NCBI GenBank assembly: GCA_947461015.1
Contig: CANHIR010000034.1
Span: 1 to 13,714 of the forward strand
DNA: 13,714 nt
From: Bacteroidota bacterium
GTDB lineage: Bacteria; Bacteroidota; Bacteroidia; Chitinophagales; Chitinophagaceae
Reading direction: 5' to 3'
This document shows positions 6,628 through 13,714 of the stretch, piece after piece. The notes beneath the pieces are model-generated. The model saw nothing but the letters and a program-made list of their open reading frames with translations. It was not told the origin of the DNA and did no database searches. Position numbers and translations under genes: made by a program. Position 1 is the stretch's first letter. Each line of letters opens with the position of its first letter.

Positions 6628-7530
6628 TTACTGTTCCTGTAAACTTACCCTGCTGGATTGAATATTTAGTTGGTAAACCGCCCCCTCTTTTATTGGATAA
6701 TTGGGCAGCCCATGGCTTACTGGGAAATCATAGCAAACCGGGTAATTAAAAGTTGTCAAATGTGATTGAATAATTTCAAAAGCTCCGGCGCCAATATCTG
6801 TTGCATCGTCGCGCATTTCCGAAAATCCACCTAACACCAGGCCAGCCAAATGATTGAAAAGGCCCGCATTTTTCATTTGAATCACCATTCTATCCAAGTT
6901 GTAATGAAATTCTCCTGTGTCTTCTAAGAATAAGATTTTTCCCTTTGTATCAAAACTATTTTGGGAACCTATTAAATGCGCAATCAAACATAAATTTCCG
7001 CCTACCATAGGCGCAGTTACCTTGCCCAATTTATTATACCCGTGCACTGGCGCTTCATAACTGGTTTTTTGCCCTTCTAAAACAAGCTTCAAAGCTTGAA
7101 TATAGCGGTCACCTTCGGGGCCCTTATTAAAAGCTGCGGCCATTGGACCATGAACACTCACAATTCCTTGCTTAAGTAGTGCAGCATGCAAAACAGTAAT
7201 ATCACTAAATCCAATTACCCATTTAGGGTTGGTTTGCATCGTTGAAAAATCTAACACCTCTATAATTCTGCTTAACCCATAGCCACCCCTAGCACATAAA
7301 ATTGCTTTTATATTTTTATCATCCATCATTCCTTGTAAATCTGCAGCACGCTCAGCGTCGGTACCCGAAAAAGTGAAATGTTTACCTCCAACCGTATTTC
7401 CCAGTTTTACCTGATACCCCCAACTGGTAAGGGTTTCTATACATTTTTGAACTTTATCCAATGGAATGGTACCGGCAGGACATACCATCCCAATGGTATC
7501 GCCAGCTTGTAGTTTTTGAGGTTGAATCAT
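6628..7530 (-). CDS. LD-carboxypeptidase, peptidase family S66 (LdcA/MccF-like)
   Basis: Serine peptidase family that, in LdcA, removes the terminal D-alanine from murein tetrapeptides during cell-wall recycling; relatives such as MccF cleave microcin C-type peptide-nucleotides. The 300-residue length is typical. Visible features are the N-terminal GDTIGMVCPAG, ARGGYGLSRI at 80-89, the nucleophile elbow GFSD with Ser109, then LFLEDTGE with Glu203 and PVSHGLPN with His273, together the S66 Ser-Glu-His triad. No signal peptide is seen, in line with a cytoplasmic recycling enzyme. It starts at an ATG only 27 bp from the oppositely oriented metG. No clear terminator follows; 95 bp separate its stop from the next minus-strand gene, and readthrough is possible. 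The family call is firm. The choice between cell-wall recycling and peptide-antibiotic immunity is not resolvable here, though recycling is the more common role. Confidence 0.93.
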   Translation of the reverse strand: MIQPQKLQAGDTIGMVCPAGTIPLDKVQKCIETLTSWGYQVKLGNTVGGKHFTFSGTDAERAADLQGMMDDKNIKAILCARGGYGLSRIIEVLDFSTMQTNPKWVIGFSDITVLHAALLKQGIVSVHGPMAAAFNKGPEGDRYIQALKLVLEGQKTSYEAPVHGYNKLGKVTAPMVGGNLCLIAHLIGSQNSFDTKGKILFLEDTGEFHYNLDRMVIQMKNAGLFNHLAGLVLGGFSEMRDDATDIGAGAFEIIQSHLTTFNYPVCYDFPVSHGLPNYPIKEGAVYQLNIQSSRVSLQEQ

Positions 7531-7552
7531 ACCGCAATATTAAGTACTTTTG
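7521..7552 (+). promoter_or_regulatory. Putative metG promoter (TTG-N20-TACTTTTG), nearly leaderless
   Basis: TTG at 7522-7524 is followed after 20 bp by TACTTTTG (7545-7552), matching the Bacteroidetes -33 TTTG / -7 TAnnTTTG arrangement in motif and spacing. The -7 box ends only 5 bp before the metG ATG, so transcription should begin at or within a few bases of the start codon. The -33 part overlaps the first codons of the divergent LD-carboxypeptidase gene. Confidence 0.6.
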
Positions 7553-7557
7553 CATCA

Positions 7558-9696
7558 ATGAACACGCCAAAACGATATTTGATTACGGCCGCCCTGCCTT
7601 ATGCCAATGGACTTAAGCATATTGGTCATTTAGCGGGCGCTTATTTACCTGCGGATATTTATGTGCGCTATTTAAAAGCACAAAAAAGAGACGTAGTTTT
7701 TGTATGTGGGAGTGACGAGCATGGCACTGCTATCCCCATTCAAGCAACCAAGGAGGGAACAACGGCGCAAGCCATCATTGACAAATACCATCCCATCATA
7801 GAACAAAACTTTAAGGACCTTGGTATTGCCTTTGATATTTATCATCGCACCAGCGATCCATTGCACCACGAAACTGCTAGCGAATTTTTTAAAGACTTAG
7901 AAAGTGGTGGCGATTTAGAAACAAAAACAACCGAGCAATATTTTGACGCACAGGCCAATACTTTTTTGGCAGACCGTTATATTAAAGGCACTTGCCCAAA
8001 CTGTGGACATGGAGAAGCTTATGGCGACCAATGTGAAAAATGTGGTAAGAGTTTAAGCCCCGAAGAATTAATTAACCCAGTTAGTACTTTAAGTGGCAAT
8101 GCGCCCATTAAAAAGGAGACTACGCATTGGTATTTGCCATTAAATAGACATGAGGATTTTTTACGAAAGTGGTTATTAGAAGAACATGCGCAAGATTGGA
8201 GGCCAGCTGTAATTGGTCAATGTAAAAGTTGGATTGAAGGTGGCTTACAGCCCCGTGCGGTTACGCGTGATTTGGACTGGGGCGTTAAAGTACCCGTAGC
8301 AGGTGGTGATGGAAAAGTTTTATACGTATGGTTTGATGCACCTATTGGATATATAAGTGCTACTAAACAATGGGCTATCCATAATAACAAGGATTGGAAA
8401 CCATACTGGAACGATCCAGAAACAAAACTCGTTCACTTTATTGGAAAGGATAATATTGTTTTTCACTGTATCATATTCCCTGTGATGTTAAAATTACATG
8501 GCAATATTTTACCAACAAATGTACCTGCCAATGAGTTTATGAATTTAGAAGGAGATAAGATGAGTACTTCACGCGGCTGGAGTATTGAAATGGACGATTA
8601 CATTAACAAATGGATTAAGAAAGAAAATGGTGGGGAATCTTTAGCGGACTGCTTACGTTTTTATTTGAACGCCATTGCACCTGAATCTAAGGATAGTGAA
8701 TTTACATGGAAAGGTTTTCAGGAAGCTGTGAATGGAGAGTTGGTAAGCATCTTCGCAAACTATGTAAACAGAACATGGGTATTAATGCACAAACTTACCA
8801 ACGGAAAAGTGCCTAAGATTCATGTTGAATATTTAGACGATGACGACAACGCCCTTTTATTATCAGTAAAAGAAGCAAAGGAAAAAATTACTGGTTTATT
8901 AGAGCAATATAAATTTAGAGATGCCCAATTTGAGGTGATTAATTTAGCGCGCTTGGGCAACCAATACATGCAAAAGAAAGCGCCTTGGATTTTAGCAAAA
9001 ACTATTGACACCGATCCTACTGCGCAAGCTAAGATTGATAACTGTATGCATGGTTGTTTGCAATTGTCTGCAAACCTTGCCATTTTAATAAATCCTTTCC
9101 TGCCATTTACCGCTAAAAAAATGTGTCATTTAATGAAAGTGGTAGACAAAATGTTAGACTGGGAAAATGCAGGCAAATTTGATTTGTTAAAAGTAGGCTA
9201 TAGCTTACGTGCCCCTGAATTATTATTTAGAAAAATAGAAGACGAAGAAATTGCTGCCGAACTTGCACAATTAAAAGCAAATGGCGAAGTTAAAAAAAAT
9301 AAAATGGAAACTACCAATACAAACCCAACAGCCGAAGGTGCTGAAAACAATGGCGTAGCAGCTTTAAAACCTGAAATTGTTTTTGATGATTTTGGTAAAA
9401 TTGATTTACGTGTAGGTACCATTGTGGAGGCAAAGAAAGTAGAGAAGGCAGATAAACTTTTAGAATTATTAGTGGATCTTGGTTTTGAAAAAAGAACCAT
9501 CTTGTCTGGTATCGCAATGCACTTTAATCCTGAAGATATTGTTGGCAAACAAGTGACCATTGTTGCCAATTTAGCGCCCAGAAAAATGCGTGGCATTGAA
9601 AGCAAGGGTATGATATTAATGGCCGAAGATGCACAAGGTAAATTATACTTTGTGAGCCCTAGCGAAGCCATTGCGGCTGGAAGCAGCATTGCTTAA
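7558..9696 (+). CDS. metG: Methionyl-tRNA synthetase with C-terminal tRNA-binding domain
   Basis: Class I aminoacyl-tRNA synthetase that charges tRNA-Met, a dimer of the long bacterial type (712 residues). The nucleotide-binding HIGH motif is at 21-24 (ALPYANGLKHIGHLAG). A zinc knuckle in the connective peptide has Cys146/149 and Cys159/162 (CPNC...CEKC). The KMSKS loop appears as KMSTS at 334-338. The anticodon-binding helical domain covers about 375-560. A Lys/Asn/Thr-rich linker (about 580-603) leads to a Trbp111/EMAPII-like OB-fold domain from about 609 (IDLRVGTIVEAKKVEKADKL...GIAMHF...NLAPRKMRG). The start is the ATG at 7558: an in-frame TTG exists at 7516, but it would overlap the neighbouring gene and lie upstream of the promoter box. 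The gene is followed by a hairpin at 9703-9730. Confidence 0.97.
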   Translation: MNTPKRYLITAALPYANGLKHIGHLAGAYLPADIYVRYLKAQKRDVVFVCGSDEHGTAIPIQATKEGTTAQAIIDKYHPIIEQNFKDLGIAFDIYHRTSDPLHHETASEFFKDLESGGDLETKTTEQYFDAQANTFLADRYIKGTCPNCGHGEAYGDQCEKCGKSLSPEELINPVSTLSGNAPIKKETTHWYLPLNRHEDFLRKWLLEEHAQDWRPAVIGQCKSWIEGGLQPRAVTRDLDWGVKVPVAGGDGKVLYVWFDAPIGYISATKQWAIHNNKDWKPYWNDPETKLVHFIGKDNIVFHCIIFPVMLKLHGNILPTNVPANEFMNLEGDKMSTSRGWSIEMDDYINKWIKKENGGESLADCLRFYLNAIAPESKDSEFTWKGFQEAVNGELVSIFANYVNRTWVLMHKLTNGKVPKIHVEYLDDDDNALLLSVKEAKEKITGLLEQYKFRDAQFEVINLARLGNQYMQKKAPWILAKTIDTDPTAQAKIDNCMHGCLQLSANLAILINPFLPFTAKKMCHLMKVVDKMLDWENAGKFDLLKVGYSLRAPELLFRKIEDEEIAAELAQLKANGEVKKNKMETTNTNPTAEGAENNGVAALKPEIVFDDFGKIDLRVGTIVEAKKVEKADKLLELLVDLGFEKRTILSGIAMHFNPEDIVGKQVTIVANLAPRKMRGIESKGMILMAEDAQGKLYFVSPSEAIAAGSSIA

Positions 9697-9702
9697 ATAA
9701 AG

Positions 9703-9730
9703 AAGCCCCTCCAATTGGAAGGGCTTTGTT
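9703..9730. terminator. Probably bidirectional terminator between metG and the GMC operon
   Basis: A 10-bp inverted repeat (AAGCCCCTCC / GGAAGGGCTT) with an AATT loop starts 6 bp after the metG stop codon. In the plus-strand RNA it has one C-A mismatch and a modest U tract. In the minus-strand RNA the mismatch becomes a G-U wobble and a T-rich stretch (TTCTTTATTT) follows, so it could also serve the minus-strand operon that ends at 9782. Confidence 0.7.
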
Positions 9731-9781
9731 ATACAAGCAAGCAATCGCGCATTAAAATGCACAATATTAGAAAACACTTAA

Positions 9782-10417
9782 TTAATAGCTAATACACTCC
9801 TTAATTTCTTTCTCCGTATAAGCCAACCCATGTTGCTTTAACACATCCGCTGGTACGCCATTCCATTGATTAGGCACATTGCCCATATAGCCTAAATCCT
9901 TTACGCCTATTTCAGAAGTATAAAAACCAGTGGTAACTAAGTCGCGCATTTTATTAAAGAAGCTCACGCCTTGAGAAACTTCTGGCTTTGCTTTTTTAGG
10001 ATAGGCAATCTCATCTACAATGCCAATTTGTTCTGTTGGAGTGCAAGCAACAAATTGCTTACCATGCTTATTGGTGCTATGTCTATCTAGCCATTTTAAT
10101 CCACCTCTTACAGGTATTTGATGCTCTGGCATATCTTTTACAATAAACTCAATAAAGTCAGGCACTTTGGCATCTGACGCTGAACCACTCACTTTGTCTT
10201 TTGGCATAATAATATCTGCCAACACTTTAATAGTTGCCATTTCATGTACATCAAAAAACTTTGGGCCTGCTTTAATTTTTGCTAAATAATCTTTTTCCTC
10301 CTGCATTCTATCATCGTCAAGGGCAATCACCGTTTTAGGATCCTTTGCCATGGCCATGAGTACACTTGCAGAAAATGAAGTGAAAAATAAAGCTTTGATC
10401 GAATTCCGTCTGTCCAT
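9782..10417 (-). CDS. Gluconate 2-dehydrogenase subunit 3 family protein with twin-arginine signal
   Basis: Small partner subunit (211 residues) of membrane-linked or periplasmic GMC dehydrogenases. The N-terminus MDRRNSIKALFFTSFSASVL has a twin arginine and a hydrophobic run, a Tat-type export signal. The mature region shows family hallmarks: FFDVHEMATIKVLADIIMP at 54-72, the VPDFIEFIV segment at 85-93, and FFNKMRDLVTTGFYTSEIG with KDLGYMGN and W185-N-G-V near the C-terminus. Its likely job is to chaperone the catalytic subunit encoded just upstream (44 bp gap) and carry it, folded and cofactor-loaded, through the Tat pathway, as proposed for related glucoside and gluconate dehydrogenases. 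The catalytic subunit has no export signal of its own. The name reflects the family only; the substrate need not be gluconate. Confidence 0.88.
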   Translation of the reverse strand: MDRRNSIKALFFTSFSASVLMAMAKDPKTVIALDDDRMQEEKDYLAKIKAGPKFFDVHEMATIKVLADIIMPKDKVSGSASDAKVPDFIEFIVKDMPEHQIPVRGGLKWLDRHSTNKHGKQFVACTPTEQIGIVDEIAYPKKAKPEVSQGVSFFNKMRDLVTTGFYTSEIGVKDLGYMGNVPNQWNGVPADVLKQHGLAYTEKEIKECISY

Positions 10418-10461
10418 AATATTTTAAATTAAAAATGTATAAATTTTAATTACTGGGATAA

Positions 10462-12204
10462 TTAGATATTTTGTTTTTTCAATTGATCCAAAATATACTC
10501 TGAAGTACGCATAGACAATGCTAAAATGGTCCAGGTGATATTTTTATCTGCTTGAGATGTAAATACCGATCCGTCCACACAGAATAAATTATTACAATCA
10601 TGTGCTTGACCCCATGCGTTTAAAGCAGAAGTTTTTTTATCATTACCCATTCTAACCGTACCTGCTTCGTGTATAATATTACCTGGGTTAGATAAGCCAT
10701 AATTATTGCTAGCATCATCTTGGTCGCCCCATGTAATTACGGCTCCCATTTCATGCATTATTTCACGGAAGGTTTCCTTCATGTGTTTTGCTTGCTTGAT
10801 TTCATATTCTGAATTCTTACAATCAAATTGCAAAACAGGAATGCCATATTTATCCACTACATCAGGATCAATCTTACAATGGTTTTTAAAATCAGGTACT
10901 GCTTCTCCACGACCGCCCATACCTACTGTTGCGCCATAAAAGAAACGTACGTCCTCTTTTAAAGAAGCACCGTAACCACCTTCTTCTTTGGTCTTTCCAT
11001 TTACTTGGAATTTTCCATTCATACCCTGCATACCCATACCAAACCCATAACTAGGTTGGCTCATGCCACCCCAATATTCAATATGGTAACCACGAGGGAA
11101 ATCTAATTTTTTATTATCCAACCACCATGGCGTATAAACGTGCATTCCGCCTACGCCATCCTCATTGTAACGCTTGCGGCCAAATAAACTTGGAATTACA
11201 CCGCCCATAGCAGCACCCGTAGAGTCGTGCAAATAATGTCCTACCACTCCACTACTATTTGCCAAACCGTTAGGATGTTTTTGTGATTTAGAGTTTAACA
11301 ATAAACGTGCAGTCTCACAAGTACTTGCTCCAAGGATCACCACTTTTGCGTTTATCTGATATTCTTGTTTATCATTTTTATTTACATAAGAAATACCGGT
11401 TGCTTTTCCTTCTCTATCTGTTATTACTTCACGTGCCATTGCACCTGTTATTAAATCTACATTACCTGTTAAAATTGCTGGTCTAACAAGTACAGAGGAA
11501 GAAGAGAAATCGCCGTATACTTTACAAGAACGATTACATTGACCGCAATAAAAACAAACGCCACGATCGTCATTTATTTTCTTAGTTAAAATAGATAAAC
11601 GAGAAGGAATCACAGGAATATTAATGCCTGTTGCTGCTTTCTTAAACATTAATTCGTGCAAACGTGGTTTTGGTGGAGGTAAGAATATTCCATCAGGATC
11701 ATTTTCTAAACCTTCATTGGTTCCATATACACCAATTAATTGATCAATTTTATCGTAGTATGGTTTTACGTCTTCATAACCAATTGGCCAGTCATCTCCT
11801 AGGCCATCAATACTTTTTCTTTTAAAATCCTTTGGTCCAAAACGAAGTGAGATACGTCCCCAATGATTGGTACGTCCGCCTACCATTCTTGCTCTCCACC
11901 ATTCAAACTTATCGGATCCCTTGGTTTGCGTATAAGGTTCACCATCAATTTCCCAGCCCCAATAACATCCATCAAACTCACCAAATGGACGAAACTTGGA
12001 ACTTGCCCCACGACGTGGTGAATCCCAAGGGTTTTTTAATTGAGCTGAATTTTTTGCAGGATCATATTCGGGACCCGCTTCTAATAAACAAACTTTTAAA
12101 CCTGCCTTCGCTAATACATAGGCCGCCATTCCTCCTCCGGCTCCAGAACCCACAATAACAGCGTCATATTTTTTAGGCGCCACTTTTACTTGAACTGTTG
12201 ACAT
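10462..12204 (-). CDS. GMC family FAD-dependent oxidoreductase (sugar/alcohol dehydrogenase, catalytic subunit)
   Basis: Flavoprotein of 580 residues oxidising a sugar, polyol or other alcohol. The ADP-binding fold is at the N-terminus (YDAVIVGSGAGGG, Gly19-Gly25, ending KVCLLEAGPE). An FAD-contact segment MVGGRTNHWGRISLRF lies at 108-122. A cysteine cluster Cys217-x2-Cys220-x2-Cys223-x3-Cys227 (CFYCGQCNRSC) is followed by the KVVILGASTCETARLLL segment at 287-303. The C-terminal GMC domain has HEAGTVRMG with candidate catalytic His512 and the DKNITWTILALS segment with Asn555. A Gly/Met-rich loop lies at about 379-396. There is no signal peptide; the next gene encodes a Tat-signal-bearing subunit-3 protein, which suggests piggyback export. 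No cytochrome c subunit is in the window, so the electron acceptor is unknown. By gene pairing it resembles glucoside 3-dehydrogenases (3-keto sugar pathways), but the substrate is not determined. Confidence 0.93.
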   Translation of the reverse strand: MSTVQVKVAPKKYDAVIVGSGAGGGMAAYVLAKAGLKVCLLEAGPEYDPAKNSAQLKNPWDSPRRGASSKFRPFGEFDGCYWGWEIDGEPYTQTKGSDKFEWWRARMVGGRTNHWGRISLRFGPKDFKRKSIDGLGDDWPIGYEDVKPYYDKIDQLIGVYGTNEGLENDPDGIFLPPPKPRLHELMFKKAATGINIPVIPSRLSILTKKINDDRGVCFYCGQCNRSCKVYGDFSSSSVLVRPAILTGNVDLITGAMAREVITDREGKATGISYVNKNDKQEYQINAKVVILGASTCETARLLLNSKSQKHPNGLANSSGVVGHYLHDSTGAAMGGVIPSLFGRKRYNEDGVGGMHVYTPWWLDNKKLDFPRGYHIEYWGGMSQPSYGFGMGMQGMNGKFQVNGKTKEEGGYGASLKEDVRFFYGATVGMGGRGEAVPDFKNHCKIDPDVVDKYGIPVLQFDCKNSEYEIKQAKHMKETFREIMHEMGAVITWGDQDDASNNYGLSNPGNIIHEAGTVRMGNDKKTSALNAWGQAHDCNNLFCVDGSVFTSQADKNITWTILALSMRTSEYILDQLKKQNI

Positions 12205-12291
12205 AATGCAATCTTTTTTCTAGTGTGATTTGAACTATGAATTTACTGAAATTTTTAAATGGTTGCCAACTTTTTTTATGAATGATTAGGC

Positions 12292-12325
12292 AAAAAAAAA
12301 TACCCGCACATTACTGAGCGGGTAT
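12292..12325 (-). terminator. Strong intrinsic terminator after nrdJ
   Basis: A perfect 8-bp stem (ATACCCGC / GCGGGTAT, 12300-12307 and 12318-12325) with a 10-base loop is followed on the minus strand by nine T residues (12299 down to 12292, with one more in the stem). It lies 21 bp after the nrdJ stop codon. The remaining bases between it and the GMC start at 12204 must hold that operon's promoter; no exact TAnnTTTG box is present there, the nearest being TAAATTCA on the minus strand with an upstream TTG. Confidence 0.9.
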
Positions 12326-12346
12326 TATAAGTTGTTCTATAAAGGA

Positions 12347-13714
12347 CTAGCTGCAACCCATAGAAGTTCCACAGTTCAAGCATTTGTAACAAGTACCGCT
12401 ACGAATAGTGATATGCCCACAAGTACTACAAGCAGGCGCATCACTTTGCATTCCTCTTGCTGCTGCAGTTACATTGTCCATGGAACCACCTTCATTTACC
12501 GCGGCTACCACATTTGCTTTTGCTACTGGAGCAGTTGCTGGAGTAGCTGCAGGTGCTGTTACGCGGATGCTGCTTAATTCAGGTTTGCCTACTAATGTGA
12601 TATCACCAGCCTCCCCTAAATTTTCAACCGTTGGCTTGTCTAATACATGTACTAAATCGGTTCTACCTAAGTATTCATAAGCTAATGAACGGAAGATAAA
12701 GTCAACAATGGAAGTGGTTGTTTTAATATTTGGATGATCCACCATTCCAGATGGTTCAAACTTAGTAAATACAAATTTATCAACGAACTCTTCTAAAGGC
12801 ACACCATATTGTAAACCTACTGAGATAGAAATGGCGAAGCAGTTCATTAAACTACGTAAGGTAGATCCTTCTTTTGCTAAGTCAATAAATAATTCACCTA
12901 CTGTTCCGTCATTGTATTCACCGGTTCTTAAGAACAATACTTGACCGCCAATGCGTGCTTTTTGTGTAAAGCCGCGACGCTTAGCTGGTAAGGATTTGCG
13001 CTCTACAATGCGAGACAATTGACGCTTTAAAACAGTGTCTGTTGAAGTAGTCATTCTTTTTTGTACTTCTTCTAATAACTCATCCACTGTTAAGTTGCTA
13101 AGGTCTACTAATTGAGAAGCTTCATTTGCTACTTCTCCTGCATCAGATGCATTCGCATCTTCTTCTGTTTTCTTTTTCTTATCAGACTTAGTAGATAATG
13201 GTTGGCTTAATTTAGAACCATCGCGGTATAAAGCGTTTGCTTTTAAACCTAATTTCCAACTCATTAAATAACAGTCTGCAATTTCTTCCACCGTTGCTTC
13301 ATTTGGAAGGTTGATTGTTTTTGAAATCGCACCAGACAAGAATGGTTGACAAGCAGCCATCATTCTAATGTGACCGTGTGCGTGAATATAACGAACACCT
13401 TTTTTACCGTTTTTGTTTGCGCAATCAAATACTGGTAAGTGTGCAGGATTTAACGCTGGCGCGCCTTCTACCGTCATGGTACCACAAACATAATCGTTCG
13501 CTGCATCAATTTGATCCTCTGAAAATCCTAAGGCTTCTAATAAGTTAAAGCTCCAGTCTGCAAATTCTTCTTCTTTAAATCCTAATCTTGTTAAACAAGC
13601 ATCCCCTAAAGTGAAACGGTTAAAGATGAATCCAATTTCGAATGCAGATTTAGCTGCGTTATTTAATTTAGTTACTTCTTCTTGTGTAAAACCTTTTGCT
13701 AATAATGCCGCATC
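12347..13714 (-). CDS. nrdJ: Vitamin B12-dependent (class II) ribonucleotide reductase, C-terminal part, cut by window edge
   Basis: Adenosylcobalamin-dependent enzyme that reduces ribonucleotides to deoxyribonucleotides. The frame is open to the right edge of the window, giving 455 visible C-terminal residues; the N-terminal part with most of the catalytic barrel lies outside. Seen in order: [14 protein letters not shown] and [14 protein letters not shown] near the edge, [16 protein letters not shown], a Lys/Asp/Glu-rich insert (about 177-200 of the visible part), [58 protein letters not shown], an Ala/Pro/Val-rich linker (about 386-425), and a terminal zinc-ribbon-like tail with six cysteines (CSTC...[14 protein letters not shown]). 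The tail is typical of long NrdJ proteins, where C-terminal cysteines are thought to shuttle reducing equivalents to the active site. The internal ATG at 13477 is not a start. A hairpin terminator follows the stop. Confidence 0.95.
   Translation of the reverse strand, partial: DAALLAKGFTQEEVTKLNNAAKSAFEIGFIFNRFTLGDACLTRLGFKEEEFADWSFNLLEALGFSEDQIDAANDYVCGTMTVEGAPALNPAHLPVFDCANKNGKKGVRYIHAHGHIRMMAACQPFLSGAISKTINLPNEATVEEIADCYLMSWKLGLKANALYRDGSKLSQPLSTKSDKKKKTEEDANASDAGEVANEASQLVDLSNLTVDELLEEVQKRMTTSTDTVLKRQLSRIVERKSLPAKRRGFTQKARIGGQVLFLRTGEYNDGTVGELFIDLAKEGSTLRSLMNCFAISISVGLQYGVPLEEFVDKFVFTKFEPSGMVDHPNIKTTTSIVDFIFRSLAYEYLGRTDLVHVLDKPTVENLGEAGDITLVGKPELSSIRVTAPAATPATAPVAKANVVAAVNEGGSMDNVTAAARGMQSDAPACSTCGHITIRSGTCYKCLNCGTSMGCS

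Noticed and set aside
6628..7530. S66 peptidase as a microcin-immunity (MccF-type) gene in a peptide-antibiotic cluster
   Set aside because: There is no adenylating enzyme, precursor peptide or exporter nearby; the neighbours are housekeeping genes, so a cell-wall recycling role is more likely.
7516..7557. TTG start for metG giving a 14-residue N-terminal extension
   Set aside because: The extension overlaps the divergent gene and spans the TACTTTTG promoter box, whereas the ATG at 7558 gives the standard MetG N-terminus just before the HIGH motif.
9198..9689. Long minus-strand open frame of 163 codons opposite the 3' end of metG
   Set aside because: It lies wholly antisense to the conserved tRNA-binding domain of metG, has Ser/Phe-rich composition typical of an antisense shadow, and shows no domain or initiation signal.
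12332..12680. Plus-strand cysteine/serine/threonine-rich open frames opposite nrdJ
   Set aside because: They mirror the alanine-rich linker and zinc-ribbon tail of NrdJ and overlap the end of the gene. The high Cys/Ser content comes from the reverse complement of Ala/Gly codons.
13475..13477. ATG at 13477 as a start codon for the ribonucleotide reductase
   Set aside because: The frame continues open to the window edge and the upstream residues (for example NDYVCGT) fit NrdJ, so this is an internal methionine.
1..13714. Mobile element, prophage, CRISPR or defence system
   Set aside because: No transposase, integrase, terminal repeat, spaced repeat array, nuclease-helicase set or composition break was found; the genes are mostly conserved housekeeping families.

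Overview
The window looks like a chromosomal segment from a low-GC member of the Bacteroidetes (Bacteroidota), most likely a relative of the Chitinophagaceae. This is inferred from AT-rich codon use, the absence of clear Shine-Dalgarno sequences, three upstream matches to the Bacteroidetes -7 promoter box TAnnTTTG, a family of large membrane proteins that I associate with this phylum, and the pairing of a GMC oxidoreductase with a 'gluconate 2-dehydrogenase subunit 3' protein. No tRNA, rRNA, CRISPR array, insertion sequence or phage gene is visible, and no stretch longer than 300 bases lacks a gene.

Layout, left to right. Positions 1-151 are an upstream region with small inverted repeats, followed by a plus-strand ECF-type sigma factor (152-733). 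It converges on a minus-strand operon read right to left: purQ (3870-3208), a small secreted nDsbD-like protein (3182-2733), and a full-length membrane DsbD (2696-756). Next, also on the minus strand, come a secreted protein with a Gly/Phe/Trp/Tyr-rich segment (6532-4928) and, 2 bp behind it, a polytopic membrane protein (4925-3954), closed by an intrinsic terminator at 3918-3942. An S66 LD-carboxypeptidase (7530-6628, minus) is divergent from methionyl-tRNA synthetase metG (7558-9696, plus), with only 27 bp between the start codons. A hairpin at 9703-9730 separates metG from a minus-strand pair: a GMC oxidoreductase (12204-10462) and its subunit-3-like partner (10417-9782). The right edge is the C-terminal 455 residues of a B12-dependent ribonucleotide reductase (nrdJ), cut by the window end and closed by a strong hairpin terminator at 12292-12325.

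Functionally this is mostly housekeeping: nucleotide synthesis (PurQ, NrdJ), translation (MetG), murein recycling (LD-carboxypeptidase), envelope thiol redox (DsbD pair) and periplasmic sugar or alcohol oxidation (GMC pair). The most interesting points are the division of labour in the DsbD locus (the fused N-terminal domain has lost all its cysteines, while the separate upstream domain keeps a C-x4-C pair), a four-cysteine cluster in the GMC enzyme combined with an apparent Tat 'hitchhiker' partner, and the nearly leaderless metG promoter. I found no convincing evidence of an undescribed multi-gene system. The secreted protein at 4928-6532 and its membrane partner are the least understood genes here.
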